From the NCBI GenBank assembly GCA_014799505.1, contig JAAVHV010000015.1, forward strand, positions 32,343 to 80,013: DNA of 47,671 nucleotides. The letters run 5' to 3'. Below the pieces are notes generated by a model, which saw only the letters and a program-made list of their open reading frames with translations, had not been told where the DNA came from and did not search any database. The translations under genes and the position numbers were made by a program. Position 1 is the first letter of the stretch, and every line of letters begins with the position of its first letter. Shown one piece after another: positions 1 to 9,042 of this stretch. The DNA is from Clostridiales bacterium (GTDB taxonomy: Bacteria; Bacillota; Clostridia; Oscillospirales; Oscillospiraceae).

Positions 1-1199
1 TGCTCCATCCAGTCGATCATATAGTCCCGGAAATAGTTCAGGTCGTACTCGTAGTCGTCAAACCGGGTGTGTCCCGGCGTCTCCAGGTGGTCGAAGGAAA
101 AGATCATGTCCAGCTCTTTCCGCTCCTCGCCCGTCACCAGCTGGGCCATCTTCATCCCCAGGCCGGGGGTCTCCCCCACGGAAAACGCGCCGTGGGGCTC
201 GAACGCCTTATCCCGGATCTCCCGGAGGTATTCATGGAGATGGGGGCCGTAATAGTAGCGCTCGATCCCCGGAAAGCCCATCAGCGCCCCGATGGTCTCG
301 TTGCCCTGGGGAAGCCCGTCCTCCTTGGAGATGTAATTGATGACGTCCATGCGGAAGCCGTCCACCCCCCGGTTCAGCCAGCGGTTCACCATGGCGATGA
401 CGTCCCGGCGGACGTCCGGGTTGTCCCAGTTCAAATCCATCTGCTTTTTGGAGAACAGATGCAGCGCCCAGCTGTCGTCCTTCTCCACATAGTTCCACGC
501 GGGGCCGGAGAAGAAGGACGTCCAGTTGTTGGGCGGGGTATGGCTGCCGTCGTCCTTCCGGAAGAAATAGTACTCCCGGTAGGGGGAACCTTCGTCCGCC
601 AGCGCCTGCTGATACCAGGCGTGCTCATCGGAGGTGTGGTTGACCACCAGGTCCATAATGAGGCGCATCCCCCGGCTGTGTATCCCGTCCAGAAGGCGCT
701 CAAAATCCTCCATGGCGCCGAATTCCGCCATGATCTTGTCGTAATCCCGGATATCGTAGCCGTTGTCGTCGTTGGGGGAGTCATAGATGGGGGACAGCCA
801 CAGCGCGTCCACCCCCAGCTCCTTCAGATAGTCCAGTTTGCTGAAGATGCCGGGCAGGTCGCCGATGCCGTCCCCGTTGCTGTCGCAGAAGCTCCGGGGA
901 TAGATCTGGTAGAACACCGCCTCTTTCCACCACTGGGGGGTGATCTCCCCAGTGGAGGCACATGGCTCATCCCGCTCTAAATTGACCAGGTGCAGCAGCG
1001 CCTCGAAGAAGTCCGCCCCCAGCTTTTTCTTCGTCAGCCCCGCCACCGTGCGCAGCTTCAGGTTGGCCACCGCCGGGTTGGTGATTGCCGCTTCCGGCAG
1101 GCCCAGCTGGAGCAGCACCCGCGCCAGCGCGTCATGCCCCACGGGGTTCCGATACAGGTCCTTGATCCGGCTGTCATAGGTCAGGTTTTTCCGTTCCAT
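1..1199 (-). CDS. GH13 alpha-glucosidase (oligo-1,6-glucosidase type), C-terminus outside window
   Basis: Partial gene, about 399 codons visible. From about residue 90 it reads as a GH13 (beta/alpha)8 enzyme: VFYQIYPRSF opening strand, DLVVNHTSDEH region, GFRMDVI with the nucleophile Asp near residue 285, and VGETPG with the acid/base Glu near 340. The conserved NHD segment lies beyond the edge. Such enzymes hydrolyse short alpha-1,6 or alpha-1,4 glucosides, or sucrose, in the cytoplasm. The first 80 or so residues are not GH13. They look like a small helical module (IKDLYRNPVGHDALARVLLQ) that occurs on some clostridial glycosidases; its function is unknown to me. The ATG is preceded by a GGGGGAG ribosome site. 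The gene lies 32 nt after the symporter gene in the same direction, so it probably closes a galactoside-use operon. The exact substrate is uncertain. Confidence 0.9.
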   Translation of the reverse strand, partial: MERKNLTYDSRIKDLYRNPVGHDALARVLLQLGLPEAAITNPAVANLKLRTVAGLTKKKLGADFFEALLHLVNLERDEPCASTGEITPQWWKEAVFYQIYPRSFCDSNGDGIGDLPGIFSKLDYLKELGVDALWLSPIYDSPNDDNGYDIRDYDKIMAEFGAMEDFERLLDGIHSRGMRLIMDLVVNHTSDEHAWYQQALADEGSPYREYYFFRKDDGSHTPPNNWTSFFSGPAWNYVEKDDSWALHLFSKKQMDLNWDNPDVRRDVIAMVNRWLNRGVDGFRMDVINYISKEDGLPQGNETIGALMGFPGIERYYYGPHLHEYLREIRDKAFEPHGAFSVGETPGLGMKMAQLVTGEERKELDMIFSFDHLETPGHTRFDDYEYDLNYFRDYMIDWME

Positions 1200-1231
1200 A
1201 TGGCTGCTCCCCCTGCCCGCTATGCGGGCGT

Positions 1232-2713
1232 TTATTTTTTGCCCAGCTCCCGGCAGATCCTGTCGTACTCCGCCTCGTCCAGCTTATACTTTTTCTTGTA
1301 AAGGAAATAGGAGATCAGCATCAGGACCCAGGGCAGCACAGTCATAGTGATCAGCAGGCCCATGCTCTGCCCCCCGGATACGCCGCCGCCCCCGAACAGC
1401 ACCTGTTCGATGGCGGACAGCTTCTGTTCCTCAGATAGCAGGCCCTGGGCGCACTGCTGCTCCAGGTCGGAGATCTGGTTGGTGTAGCCGGTGACGCCAA
1501 AAATGAGGTAGGTGGCGGAGGTGACCGCTACGATGATGGCGGATCCCATCTTGGTGATGAAGGGCCGCAGGGAGGTGATGATACCCTCGTCCCGCTCGCC
1601 GAATTTAAGCTCGTTGTATTCCACCGTATTCATGATGGAGATCATCATGATGAGGTAGAAGCTGTAATACCCGAAATTGGCGCACATATAGCCCCCGGTC
1701 AGCAGGCCGAACCGGCCCATCCCCGTGCCCGGAATGGCGGCGGAGGCCAGCATCAGGGCGTACCCGGCGGTGGAGAGCACCACCATATACCCCATGAGCT
1801 TTTTCCGGGAGAGCTTTCGGGAAATGGCGGGGTAGAAAATCATCAAAAACGCTGTGGCCATCATGCCCACCGTGTTGAACAGGGAGTACAGCCCGCCGCT
1901 GTAGCCGAAGGTGAAGTAGATATAGGTGGAGCCCAGGCCGCCGATCACCAGGCCGTTGCCCACCTGCTGGATGAGGAAGATCACCGCCACCCAGACCAGC
2001 TGGTCGTTGCGGGCGATGGTCTTGAACACCTGGATCAGGGAGAATTTCTCTTTAGGATGGTTTGCGAGGGCGGCCTCCCGGTGCTCCCTGACGCCGAACA
2101 CAGTGAACAGCAGGAACAGCGGCGCGGCGACGGCGATGCCCAGGGCCACCAAACCATAAGCAGTGGACGTATTGCCCCCAAGGGCCCCCGAGCCCGTGGT
2201 AAACATGGGGATCAGCATGGCCGCCAGCGTGCCGCCGATGCCGGCGCACAGCGTGGCCCGGGAGGTGAACTGGTTGCGGGTATCGGCGTCCGAACCCAGC
2301 GCGGGGATCATGCCCCAGTAGGAGATGTCGTTCATGGTATAGGTGATGCTGAAGGCGAAATACATCACGCCGAAGAACCAGACGAAGTTCCAGCCCTGGA
2401 GCTGGATATTGAACATCAGATAGATGACCACCGAGGTGGACAGCGCCCCCGCCACCAGCCAGGGCTTGAATTTGCCGTATTTCGAGCGGGTGCGCTCGAT
2501 GATGTTGCCCATGATGGGGTCGTTCAGCGCGTCGAACACCCGGGCCGCGATCATGATGCCGGTGATGGCGGCCAGTTGGGCCGCGTCCAGCGTGTGGGTG
2601 AACAGCACAAAGGTCAGCAGATAGCTGTTGATGAGGGCGTACAGCGCGTCCCGCCCGATGGTCCCGATGGGATAGCAGATCAGGTTTCTTTTCGTTATGC
2701 TCTTGTCATCCAT
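1232..2713 (-). CDS. GPH-family sugar:cation symporter (MelB-like)
   Basis: Polytopic membrane protein of about 493 residues with roughly twelve hydrophobic segments. It shows the glycoside-pentoside-hexuronide family look: an RNLICYPIGTIGRD start, DALNDPIMGNIIERTRSKYGKFKPW loop region (cytoplasmic D and R residues), and a YNELKFGERDEG loop in the second half. It should import a glycoside such as melibiose or a raffinose-type sugar with Na+ or H+. An in-frame GTG at 2722 overlaps the stop of the galactosidase gene (GTGA), but ATG at 2713 is preferred because GGAGAAGG lies ten bases before it. Coupling to the GH36 gene upstream and the GH13 gene downstream implies shared expression and substrate. 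Substrate specificity is inferred from context only. Confidence 0.9.
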   Translation of the reverse strand: MDDKSITKRNLICYPIGTIGRDALYALINSYLLTFVLFTHTLDAAQLAAITGIMIAARVFDALNDPIMGNIIERTRSKYGKFKPWLVAGALSTSVVIYLMFNIQLQGWNFVWFFGVMYFAFSITYTMNDISYWGMIPALGSDADTRNQFTSRATLCAGIGGTLAAMLIPMFTTGSGALGGNTSTAYGLVALGIAVAAPLFLLFTVFGVREHREAALANHPKEKFSLIQVFKTIARNDQLVWVAVIFLIQQVGNGLVIGGLGSTYIYFTFGYSGGLYSLFNTVGMMATAFLMIFYPAISRKLSRKKLMGYMVVLSTAGYALMLASAAIPGTGMGRFGLLTGGYMCANFGYYSFYLIMMISIMNTVEYNELKFGERDEGIITSLRPFITKMGSAIIVAVTSATYLIFGVTGYTNQISDLEQQCAQGLLSEEQKLSAIEQVLFGGGGVSGGQSMGLLITMTVLPWVLMLISYFLYKKKYKLDEAEYDRICRELGKK

Positions 2714-2718
2714 CTTTT

Positions 2719-5100
2719 TCACACCTTCTCCATGAAATAAAGCCGTGAGCCAAAGTCCTGGTAGACCCTGGTATCCTTGCCGAAGCCCACAGAGCCGAAA
2801 GCCTGCTTCAGCTTCACTCCGTGGTACATCAGCTCGTCGCCGTAGACCAGGCAGTCCTCCGTCTCGCCGCCCAGCTTGACCAGTTTGGCGGCCACAGACT
2901 CCATCAGAGAATCCTGCTTGATGTGGACGGGGGAGATCATATTGACCAGCCCGCCAAAGTCCTTCAAGTTATAATTTATACGCCTGTTGTAGAAATGGTA
3001 GAGCGTTCCCTCGTCCAGACCCTTTGCCCGGTAGCAGGCGAAGAAATCGTTGGGCACCGCCAGCTTTTGGAACAGCATCCCCACCGCCTTTTCCCGGTCC
3101 GGGGAGACGCAGGTCCACTCCATGATGTTCTGGGCGCCGGTGACGCCGATGGCGCTGTGGCTGCCGCCCCCGCTGCCAAAGCTACGCCCCCGGTAAAAGT
3201 CACCGAACTGCAAGACCTCCCGCCATTGCTTGTACAGCGCGATCTGCGCTTTGACGGCGGCAAGTTCCTCCCGGCTCATGTCGCAGAGGTTGCACTCATA
3301 CCCGCACACGCCGAAGGCCGCCACGCTGAAGCGCGTCTCCAGCGGCGTATTGCGCAGGGTCTGATGGTTGGGGCAGGAGGAGACGTGGGCGCTGAGGGTG
3401 GACATGGGGTAGCCGTAGCTGTAGCCGTTCTGGATCTCCACCCGGCACAGGGCGTCCGTGTTGTCGCTGGCCCAGATCTGGGGGAAATAGCAGAGAATGC
3501 CCAGGTCGAACCGGTTTCCGCCCGAGCTGCACCCCTCAAACAGGATCTTGGGGAACCGCTCCGTCAGCGTTTTCATGCAGCGGTACAGCCCGCAGACATA
3601 GCGGTGGAAAACCTCCCCCTGCCCCTCCGGTCCCAGGCTCTTGGAGTACACATCGGAAAAGACGCGGTTCATGTCCCACTTCACATAGGAGATGTCGGCG
3701 GAGGAGAATACCCTGGTCATGGCCTCGATGATGTAGTCCTGCACCGCGGGATCGCCCAGGTCGAGAATGCGCTGATTGCGGCCCTCCGAGTGCCCCCGGC
3801 CCGGAATATCTATGGCCCATTCCGGGTGGGCGCGGTACAGCTCGCTGTTTACATTGACCATCTCCGGCTCCACCCAGATGCCGAAGTCCAGCCCCAGGGC
3901 CTTCACCTTGTCGCACAGGCCCTTCAATCCGTTGGGCAGCTTCTTCGGGTTTGGCGCCCAGTCCCCCAAAGAACGGGTGTCGTCCGTCCGGCTGCCGAAC
4001 CACCCGTCGTCCATGACAAACAGCTCGACGCCCACCTTCTTTCCCGCCTTGGCGAGGTTCAGCAGCTTTTTCTCGTCGATGTCGAAATAGGCCGCCTCCC
4101 AGCTGTTCAGCAGGACGGGGCGGGGCTTCCGCTTCCACTCCCCCCGTACGATGTGTTCCCGGACAAAGGCGTGCATATGGCGGCTCATGGTGTTGAAGCC
4201 CTCGTGGGAAAAGGTCATCACCGCCTCTGGCGACTCAAAAGCCTCCCCGGGGGCCAGGTTCCAGGAAAAGGACTGGGGATTGATCCCGGTCACCAGCCGG
4301 GTCTTGCCCCATGGGCTGACCTCCGCCGCCTCGTAGTGGTTCCCGCTGTAGATCAGATTGACCCCGAAGCAGTCTCCTGCGTCCTCGGTGGTGTGCGCGC
4401 CGGAGAGCATGATGAAGGGGTTCGCCCGGCTGGAGGAGACCCCGGCGTAGGACGAGTTGACACATTTTCCCGCCCACACCTGGGTATCCGTCCGCTTCAT
4501 CTCCCGAGCCCAGCCGCCGGTAAAGGTGGTGAACACATAGCCGCAGTCGGGCAAGTCCAGCTGCGCGCTCATCAGGCGCTTGACTGTGATCCCGACCTCC
4601 CCGGTATTGATGAGCTTTGCGCTTCTCCCAATCACGTCGCACTCCGGGTACACATAGTAATGCAGCTCAAGCTCCGCGTCTTTTACCTTTTCCTTCAATC
4701 GGACGCAGAGGTGCTCCACCTTGCCGTCCTCACTGTAGGAGCCGGGCAGCGAGGCAAATTCCGGCTTTGTGTCGCTGATCTCGTAAGAATCAAACACAAA
4801 ATCGGAGGTAAAGCTGCCGTCCGGGTAGACGATCTCCAGGAAGGGCTCCCGGAGGTCCCCCTTCCCGCAGGAGGACAGCTCCAGGCAGGCGTCCTCCAGG
4901 CTGAAGTTTTTGTGAGCATCATCGTAATAGATCCCGTTTCCCGGCGCGAAGGAATGCTTTTCTTCCAGGGCTGAGGTGTCCCGGAACCGGATCTTTCGCC
5001 CGTAATACAGATGCTCCAGGTGCCCTGTGTCCGTTACCCGGAACAGGTAGGAGGTCTGTTCCGTTTCTAACGCAAATACACCGTCTTTTTCCGCAATCAT
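2719..5100 (-). CDS. Alpha-galactosidase, GH36
   Basis: A 793-residue protein with the GH36 plan: an N-terminal beta-supersandwich, a central catalytic barrel, and a C-terminal beta domain. Visible landmarks are LNSWEAAYFD, VMDDGWFGSR, YVKWDMNR (nucleophile Asp near residue 475), CSSGGNRFDLG, and WASDNTDA (acid/base Asp near 545). It removes terminal alpha-1,6-galactose from melibiose, raffinose or galactomannan oligosaccharides. No signal peptide is seen, so it is cytoplasmic and acts after import by the neighbouring symporter. It is somewhat longer than the common 720-750 residue enzymes. The gene starts 7 nt after the Fe-S aldo/keto reductase gene and its stop overlaps a GTG of the symporter frame, so the genes are almost certainly co-transcribed. 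Confidence 0.96.
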   Translation of the reverse strand: MIAEKDGVFALETEQTSYLFRVTDTGHLEHLYYGRKIRFRDTSALEEKHSFAPGNGIYYDDAHKNFSLEDACLELSSCGKGDLREPFLEIVYPDGSFTSDFVFDSYEISDTKPEFASLPGSYSEDGKVEHLCVRLKEKVKDAELELHYYVYPECDVIGRSAKLINTGEVGITVKRLMSAQLDLPDCGYVFTTFTGGWAREMKRTDTQVWAGKCVNSSYAGVSSSRANPFIMLSGAHTTEDAGDCFGVNLIYSGNHYEAAEVSPWGKTRLVTGINPQSFSWNLAPGEAFESPEAVMTFSHEGFNTMSRHMHAFVREHIVRGEWKRKPRPVLLNSWEAAYFDIDEKKLLNLAKAGKKVGVELFVMDDGWFGSRTDDTRSLGDWAPNPKKLPNGLKGLCDKVKALGLDFGIWVEPEMVNVNSELYRAHPEWAIDIPGRGHSEGRNQRILDLGDPAVQDYIIEAMTRVFSSADISYVKWDMNRVFSDVYSKSLGPEGQGEVFHRYVCGLYRCMKTLTERFPKILFEGCSSGGNRFDLGILCYFPQIWASDNTDALCRVEIQNGYSYGYPMSTLSAHVSSCPNHQTLRNTPLETRFSVAAFGVCGYECNLCDMSREELAAVKAQIALYKQWREVLQFGDFYRGRSFGSGGGSHSAIGVTGAQNIMEWTCVSPDREKAVGMLFQKLAVPNDFFACYRAKGLDEGTLYHFYNRRINYNLKDFGGLVNMISPVHIKQDSLMESVAAKLVKLGGETEDCLVYGDELMYHGVKLKQAFGSVGFGKDTRVYQDFGSRLYFMEKV

Positions 5101-5107
5101 ACCTTGC

Positions 5108-6256
5108 TCACACTCCGAAGATGGCCTTAGCCCGCTTCATATTCTCGATGATGGAAACCTCGAAGGGACACCGCTTCTCACAGGCCCCGCAGGCGACGCA
5201 CTCTCCCGCGTGGTGCTCCAGCGCCCCGTAGTGCTCCCGGACAGTTTCCGGCACCTGACCCTGGGCCACGGCCAGGTTGAGGAACTTGGTGATGGAGGCC
5301 ACGTCCAGCTTCTTTGGGCAGGGGGCACAGTGACTGCAATACATACAGTGGCCCTTCCAGCTGATGTTGGGGAAGGAGGCCAGGGCGGCGGCGTAGTCCC
5401 GATCGGTCTCATCAGCGTCCTCATAGGCGGCGCTTTGCCGCAGCTGCTCCACGCTGTGGGCCCCTGCCAGCACGCAGGCTACCGCCGGACGGGTGAGGGC
5501 GTAGTGGATGCACTGATTGGCGGTGAGCGCTTTGCCCGCCGGGGAGAGGGAGGCGTCCAACAGGTCGCCGCCGCCAAAGGCTTTCATCACCGTGATGCCC
5601 ACGCCCCTGGCCTGACACACCTCGTACAGCTTCTGCCGCTGGGGATCCATGTTCACCAGGGGTGCGGCGTAGGCCTCGTCCCGCCACAGGTCCTCCACGT
5701 CCTCGCTGGCGGGCTGGAGGTCGTAGCAGGGATTGACACTGAACATCAGCACCTCGATGTGCCCGCTCTCCACCGCGGCCAGCGCCACCTCCGGGTTATG
5801 GCTGCTCAGGCCGATGTGCCGGATGGCGCCCGTCTGTTTCAGTTCCAGCGCGTAGGCCAGCACCGGGCCGTCGGCAATTTCCCGCCAGTCGGCCATGGAG
5901 TCGCAGTAGTGGATCATCCCCACGTCTAAATAGTCGGCCTGGAGCAGTTTCAGCATTTCCGCAAAGCCCTGCTTCACCTCGCCGATGTCCCGGGTGCGCT
6001 TGTACTGCCCGTCCTTCCAGATGGAGCAGATGTGAGACTGGATGCAGAACTTCTCCCGGCGGCCCTTCAGCGCCTCTCCCACGGCGGCCCGGATGGCAGG
6101 GTTGGAGGCGTAGAGGTCGAAATAGTTGATCCCCAGTTCCTCCGCCGCGTCGAACATGGGCATGGTGTTTCTGCACTCATCCTCCGCGAAGCCCTCGCAC
6201 CCCATACCGATCTCGCTGACCAGCAGGCCGGTCTTGCCCAACTCTCGATAACGCAT
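5108..6256 (-). CDS. Aldo/keto reductase with C-terminal 4Fe-4S domain (first copy)
   Basis: A 382-residue protein. The N-terminal 270 residues form an aldo/keto reductase barrel (RYRELGKTGLLVSEIGMG start, YFDLYASNP, IGLSSHNPE). The C-terminal part carries two cysteine clusters, CMYCSHCAPCPKKLD and CVACGACEKRCPFEV, typical of two 4Fe-4S centres. The barrel's usual catalytic Lys (ATK in most members) is not evident: the strand reads FCIQSHI, a variant I have seen in Fe-S aldo/keto reductases. Tyr and His positions (LYASNP, MIHY) remain. It may move electrons between a carbonyl substrate and a ferredoxin-like partner; the substrate is unknown. AAGGAGGAG precedes the ATG. It sits between a second Fe-S aldo/keto reductase and the galactosidase gene, suggesting a redox step on a sugar or sugar-derived aglycone. 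Confidence 0.9.
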   Translation of the reverse strand: MRYRELGKTGLLVSEIGMGCEGFAEDECRNTMPMFDAAEELGINYFDLYASNPAIRAAVGEALKGRREKFCIQSHICSIWKDGQYKRTRDIGEVKQGFAEMLKLLQADYLDVGMIHYCDSMADWREIADGPVLAYALELKQTGAIRHIGLSSHNPEVALAAVESGHIEVLMFSVNPCYDLQPASEDVEDLWRDEAYAAPLVNMDPQRQKLYEVCQARGVGITVMKAFGGGDLLDASLSPAGKALTANQCIHYALTRPAVACVLAGAHSVEQLRQSAAYEDADETDRDYAAALASFPNISWKGHCMYCSHCAPCPKKLDVASITKFLNLAVAQGQVPETVREHYGALEHHAGECVACGACEKRCPFEVSIIENMKRAKAIFGV

Positions 6257-6340
6257 ATTGCTCCTCCTTTTTGTGCTGCGCTGAGACAGCGCGCTGATGA
6301 TGCCGCCATCAACGACTTCTCGATTTGCGGATGGGCGGAT

Positions 6341-7354
6341 TTATTGATGCAAAAATGTCTTGTAGTCCTCATAGTTGCGCCGCAGCAGCTCCGGCGTGTT
6401 CAGCCCGTATGGGCAGTGATCCACACAGTGGTTGCAGTGGATGCAGTGGTCGATCCGCGCCATTTTTTCCTGGCCTGCCGGGGACAGGTGGCCTTCCGTC
6501 GGCGACCTCCGCAGCAGAAGCGACATCCGGGCGCAGTTGGGGATGTCGATTTGGGCGGGGCAGGGCAGGCAGTAGCCGCAGCTGCGGCAGAAATCCCCCG
6601 CCAGTTCGCTCCTGTCGTGATCCATGACGGCCTGGAGCTCCGGTGTCAGCTGGGGCGGGTTGTCTATGTAGGACAGGAACTCGTCCAGCTCCTTTTCCCG
6701 CTGAATCCCCCAGATGGGCAGGGCATTGTCATACTGGGCCTGGAAGGCGTAGGCGGCGGCGGAGTTGGCGATCAGCCCGCCGGACAGCGCCTTCATGGCG
6801 ATAAAGCCCACGTTCTGGGCCCCGCACGCCTCCACCAGCTCGATCTCTTCAGGGGTGGCCAGGTAGTTGAAGGGGAACTGAAGCGTGTCATAGAGTCCGG
6901 AGTCCGCCGCCTCCCGGGCCACGGCGAGACGGTGGTTGGTGATGCCGATGAAGCGGATTTTTCCCTGGGCCCGGGCCTGCTCCATGGTCTCATACAGGCC
7001 GGTGCCGTCCCCGGGCTTCGGGCAGAAGGCCGGGTTGTGGAACTGGTAGATATCCACGCAGTCGGTGTTCAGGTTCTTCAAGCTGGTGTGTAGGTCGTTC
7101 CAAAAGCCCTCCACATCCCTGGACATGGTTTTTGTGGCCAGGATGAACTGCTCCCGCTGGGCACTGAGGGCGAAGCCGATTTTCTCCTCACTGTCCGAAT
7201 AGGCTCGGGCGGTGTCAAAAAAGTCGATGCCGTGATCCAGAGCCTTTTGGAGCAGGTATGCCGCGTCATCCCGGGAAATGCGCTGGATGGGCAGCGCGCC
7301 AAAGCCATTTTTGTTGACGGTGAGCCCAGTGCGGCCCAAGGTGACTTGTGTCAT
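6341..7354 (-). CDS. Aldo/keto reductase with C-terminal 4Fe-4S domain (second copy)
   Basis: About 337 residues from the chosen start (MTQVTLGRTGLTVNKNGFG). The catalytic tetrad is complete: FFDTARAY supplies Asp and Tyr, LATKTM the Lys, and YQFHNP the His. The C-terminal third has two cysteine clusters, CRSCGYCLPCPAQID and CIHCNHCVDHCPYGL. An open frame continues upstream to 7432, but that stretch holds a good promoter (TTGGAC, 18 nt, TATGAT at 7379-7408), and family members start near LGRTGL, so ATG at 7354 is preferred. It is 84 nt before the first Fe-S reductase and probably leads the operon. Its role is likely an NADPH- or ferredoxin-linked carbonyl or hydroxyl conversion; the substrate cannot be read from sequence. 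Confidence 0.9.
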   Translation of the reverse strand: MTQVTLGRTGLTVNKNGFGALPIQRISRDDAAYLLQKALDHGIDFFDTARAYSDSEEKIGFALSAQREQFILATKTMSRDVEGFWNDLHTSLKNLNTDCVDIYQFHNPAFCPKPGDGTGLYETMEQARAQGKIRFIGITNHRLAVAREAADSGLYDTLQFPFNYLATPEEIELVEACGAQNVGFIAMKALSGGLIANSAAAYAFQAQYDNALPIWGIQREKELDEFLSYIDNPPQLTPELQAVMDHDRSELAGDFCRSCGYCLPCPAQIDIPNCARMSLLLRRSPTEGHLSPAGQEKMARIDHCIHCNHCVDHCPYGLNTPELLRRNYEDYKTFLHQ

Positions 7355-7378
7355 AAGTCTACCAACCTTTCTGATTTC

Positions 7379-7408
7379 ATCATAAATCAAAGCCATTTGA
7401 TCGTCCAA
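7379..7408 (-). promoter_or_regulatory. Probable SigA promoter of the aldo/keto reductase-galactosidase operon
   Basis: On the minus strand TTGGAC (7408-7403) and TATGAT (7384-7379) are separated by 18 nt. Transcription would begin about 18 nt before the ATG at 7354. This argues against the longer upstream reading frame being translated. Confidence 0.55.
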
Positions 7409-7456
7409 TACTTTGACGGTATCGTTTGCCATAAGTATCTCATGTTTTTGGAAATG

Positions 7457-8986
7457 TCAGTATTCCTCCGAAATAAGCGGAGCGACGATAGATTCCAGCA
7501 GCTCGTACGTGACGGAGCCGACGGTGTTGTAGACGATCACGCCCTCCCTGTCCAGGACGATTGTTTGGGGCAGCATGGCGGAGCCGCCGTAGGCGGCCAC
7601 AACGCCGTTGTCGTCCAGGGCAAAGTGGATGGTGTAGTCGTAGTTGGCCAGATAGGCGTCCACGTCGTCCGTGACAAGGTCGGAGTGGACGGCGATGACC
7701 TCAATGGACTCGCCGTAGGTGCGGTAGAGCTCCTCAAAGTGGGGCAGCTCCGCCACGCAGGGGGTGCACCAGGTGGCCCAGAAGTTGATCACTGTCACGG
7801 TGCCGCGGGTGTCCGAAAGGTGGAAGGTTCCGCCGCCGTAGAGGGGGACGGAGAAGTCAGGCCCGAGCATTCCCACCTCATGGCCCACAGGGAGCTCCGG
7901 CGCGGCGGAGCTCTCAGCCCCTTCTTCGGGGAGCTGGGAGATGTCGGCCCCGGTATCGCCGGGGGCCGCGTCCGTGACGGACGGCCCTTCGCCGGGGGAG
8001 GCCCCGGCGGACAGGTTGTAGTATGCCAGCGCCGCCGCCAGCACGGCCAGCGCAACGCACCAGGCAAGGAGCCGGCTGCGGCAGAGCTTCCGCTTTTTGG
8101 GGGCCTCCGCCTTCTCGTGGGCGCGGAGCGTGATGCTGCCGGCCTGGAAGGAGATGGCGGCGGTGGGGCAGACGTCCACACAGCCGGCGCAGTGGATGCA
8201 CTCGTGGTCGCCCACACGGCGGACATCCATTTTACAGTGGCCCACGCACAGGCCGCAGTGGGTACACTTGGCCTCCTCTACTTTCACGCCCACCAGGTTG
8301 AGCTTGGCGAAGAGTCCGTAGATCGCGCCCAGGGGGCAGAGAAAGCGGCAGAAGGCCCGATAGACAAAGACACAGACGCCGAACAGAAGCACCATGATGA
8401 CGAACTTCCGGGTGAAGAGGATGTTCAGCATGGAGAACTTGTCGGTATTTGCGGGATTGGCCAGCAGACCGATGGCACCCTCAAAGGTTCCGGCGGGGCA
8501 TATGTACTTGCAGAAGGCCGGGACGGGGTAGTGCTGCGACACATACCACAGGGGGATGAGCACCACGAACACCGCCAGGATCACGTATTTCAGGTAGGAC
8601 AGCACGCGGGTGACCCGGCCCTTTTTGAGCTTGGGCGTGGGGATCTTGTGCAGCAGCTCCTGGATCAGGCCCATGGGGCATAAAAAGCCGCAGATGGTGC
8701 GCCCCAGGGTCAGGCCGAAGAGCAGAAGAATGCCCAGCACATAATAGGGGGCCCGGTTCCCCGAGGAGGCCAGGGCGTTTTGAAGCGCGCCCAGGGGGCA
8801 GGCCCCCACCGCGCCGGGGCAGGAGTAGCAGTTGAGGCCGGGCACGCAGACGGCCTTTGTGTTTCCCACAAAGATCTCGCCGCTGATGTAGCCCTTCAGA
8901 TTGGCGTTATACAGCAACGCGGCGTAGACCTGTATGAGCCTGCGCTGGGTGGGCAGATGGTTTTTGATCCAAGTTATTGCTTTCAT
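7457..8986 (-). CDS. Membrane polyferredoxin (NapH-like) fused to a C-terminal TlpA/ResA-type thioredoxin domain
   Basis: A 509-residue two-part protein. Residues 1-300 are a NapH/CcdA-neighbour type polyferredoxin: several membrane spans, cysteine motifs CYSCPGAVGACPLG, CGFLCPMG, CKYICPAG, CRFLCPLG, then two ferredoxin clusters CTHCGLCVGHC and CIHCAGCVDVCP. A further membrane span (LLAWCVALAVLAAALAYY) leads through a low-complexity linker to a thioredoxin fold with the active site WATWCTPC. Electrons could pass from cytoplasmic Fe-S carriers across the membrane to an extracytoplasmic disulfide in the same polypeptide. The frame is open upstream past 8986, but MKAITWIKNHLP with GGGAGC before it is the natural start. 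It follows the small CxxC membrane protein gene by 55 nt. The combination resembles the C. difficile CD1870-CD1872-like set, where the two halves are separate genes. Confidence 0.88.
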   Translation of the reverse strand: MKAITWIKNHLPTQRRLIQVYAALLYNANLKGYISGEIFVGNTKAVCVPGLNCYSCPGAVGACPLGALQNALASSGNRAPYYVLGILLLFGLTLGRTICGFLCPMGLIQELLHKIPTPKLKKGRVTRVLSYLKYVILAVFVVLIPLWYVSQHYPVPAFCKYICPAGTFEGAIGLLANPANTDKFSMLNILFTRKFVIMVLLFGVCVFVYRAFCRFLCPLGAIYGLFAKLNLVGVKVEEAKCTHCGLCVGHCKMDVRRVGDHECIHCAGCVDVCPTAAISFQAGSITLRAHEKAEAPKKRKLCRSRLLAWCVALAVLAAALAYYNLSAGASPGEGPSVTDAAPGDTGADISQLPEEGAESSAAPELPVGHEVGMLGPDFSVPLYGGGTFHLSDTRGTVTVINFWATWCTPCVAELPHFEELYRTYGESIEVIAVHSDLVTDDVDAYLANYDYTIHFALDDNGVVAAYGGSAMLPQTIVLDREGVIVYNTVGSVTYELLESIVAPLISEEY

Positions 8987-9042
8987 CGTACAAGCTCCCG
9001 ATCCAATCTGTGATTTTTGCAAGGACGCGCACCGGCAGGGCG

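Noticed and set aside
2821-4974. 717-codon plus-strand frame opposite the alpha-galactosidase gene
   Set aside because: Compositional shadow of GH36; no recognisable domain or ribosome site.
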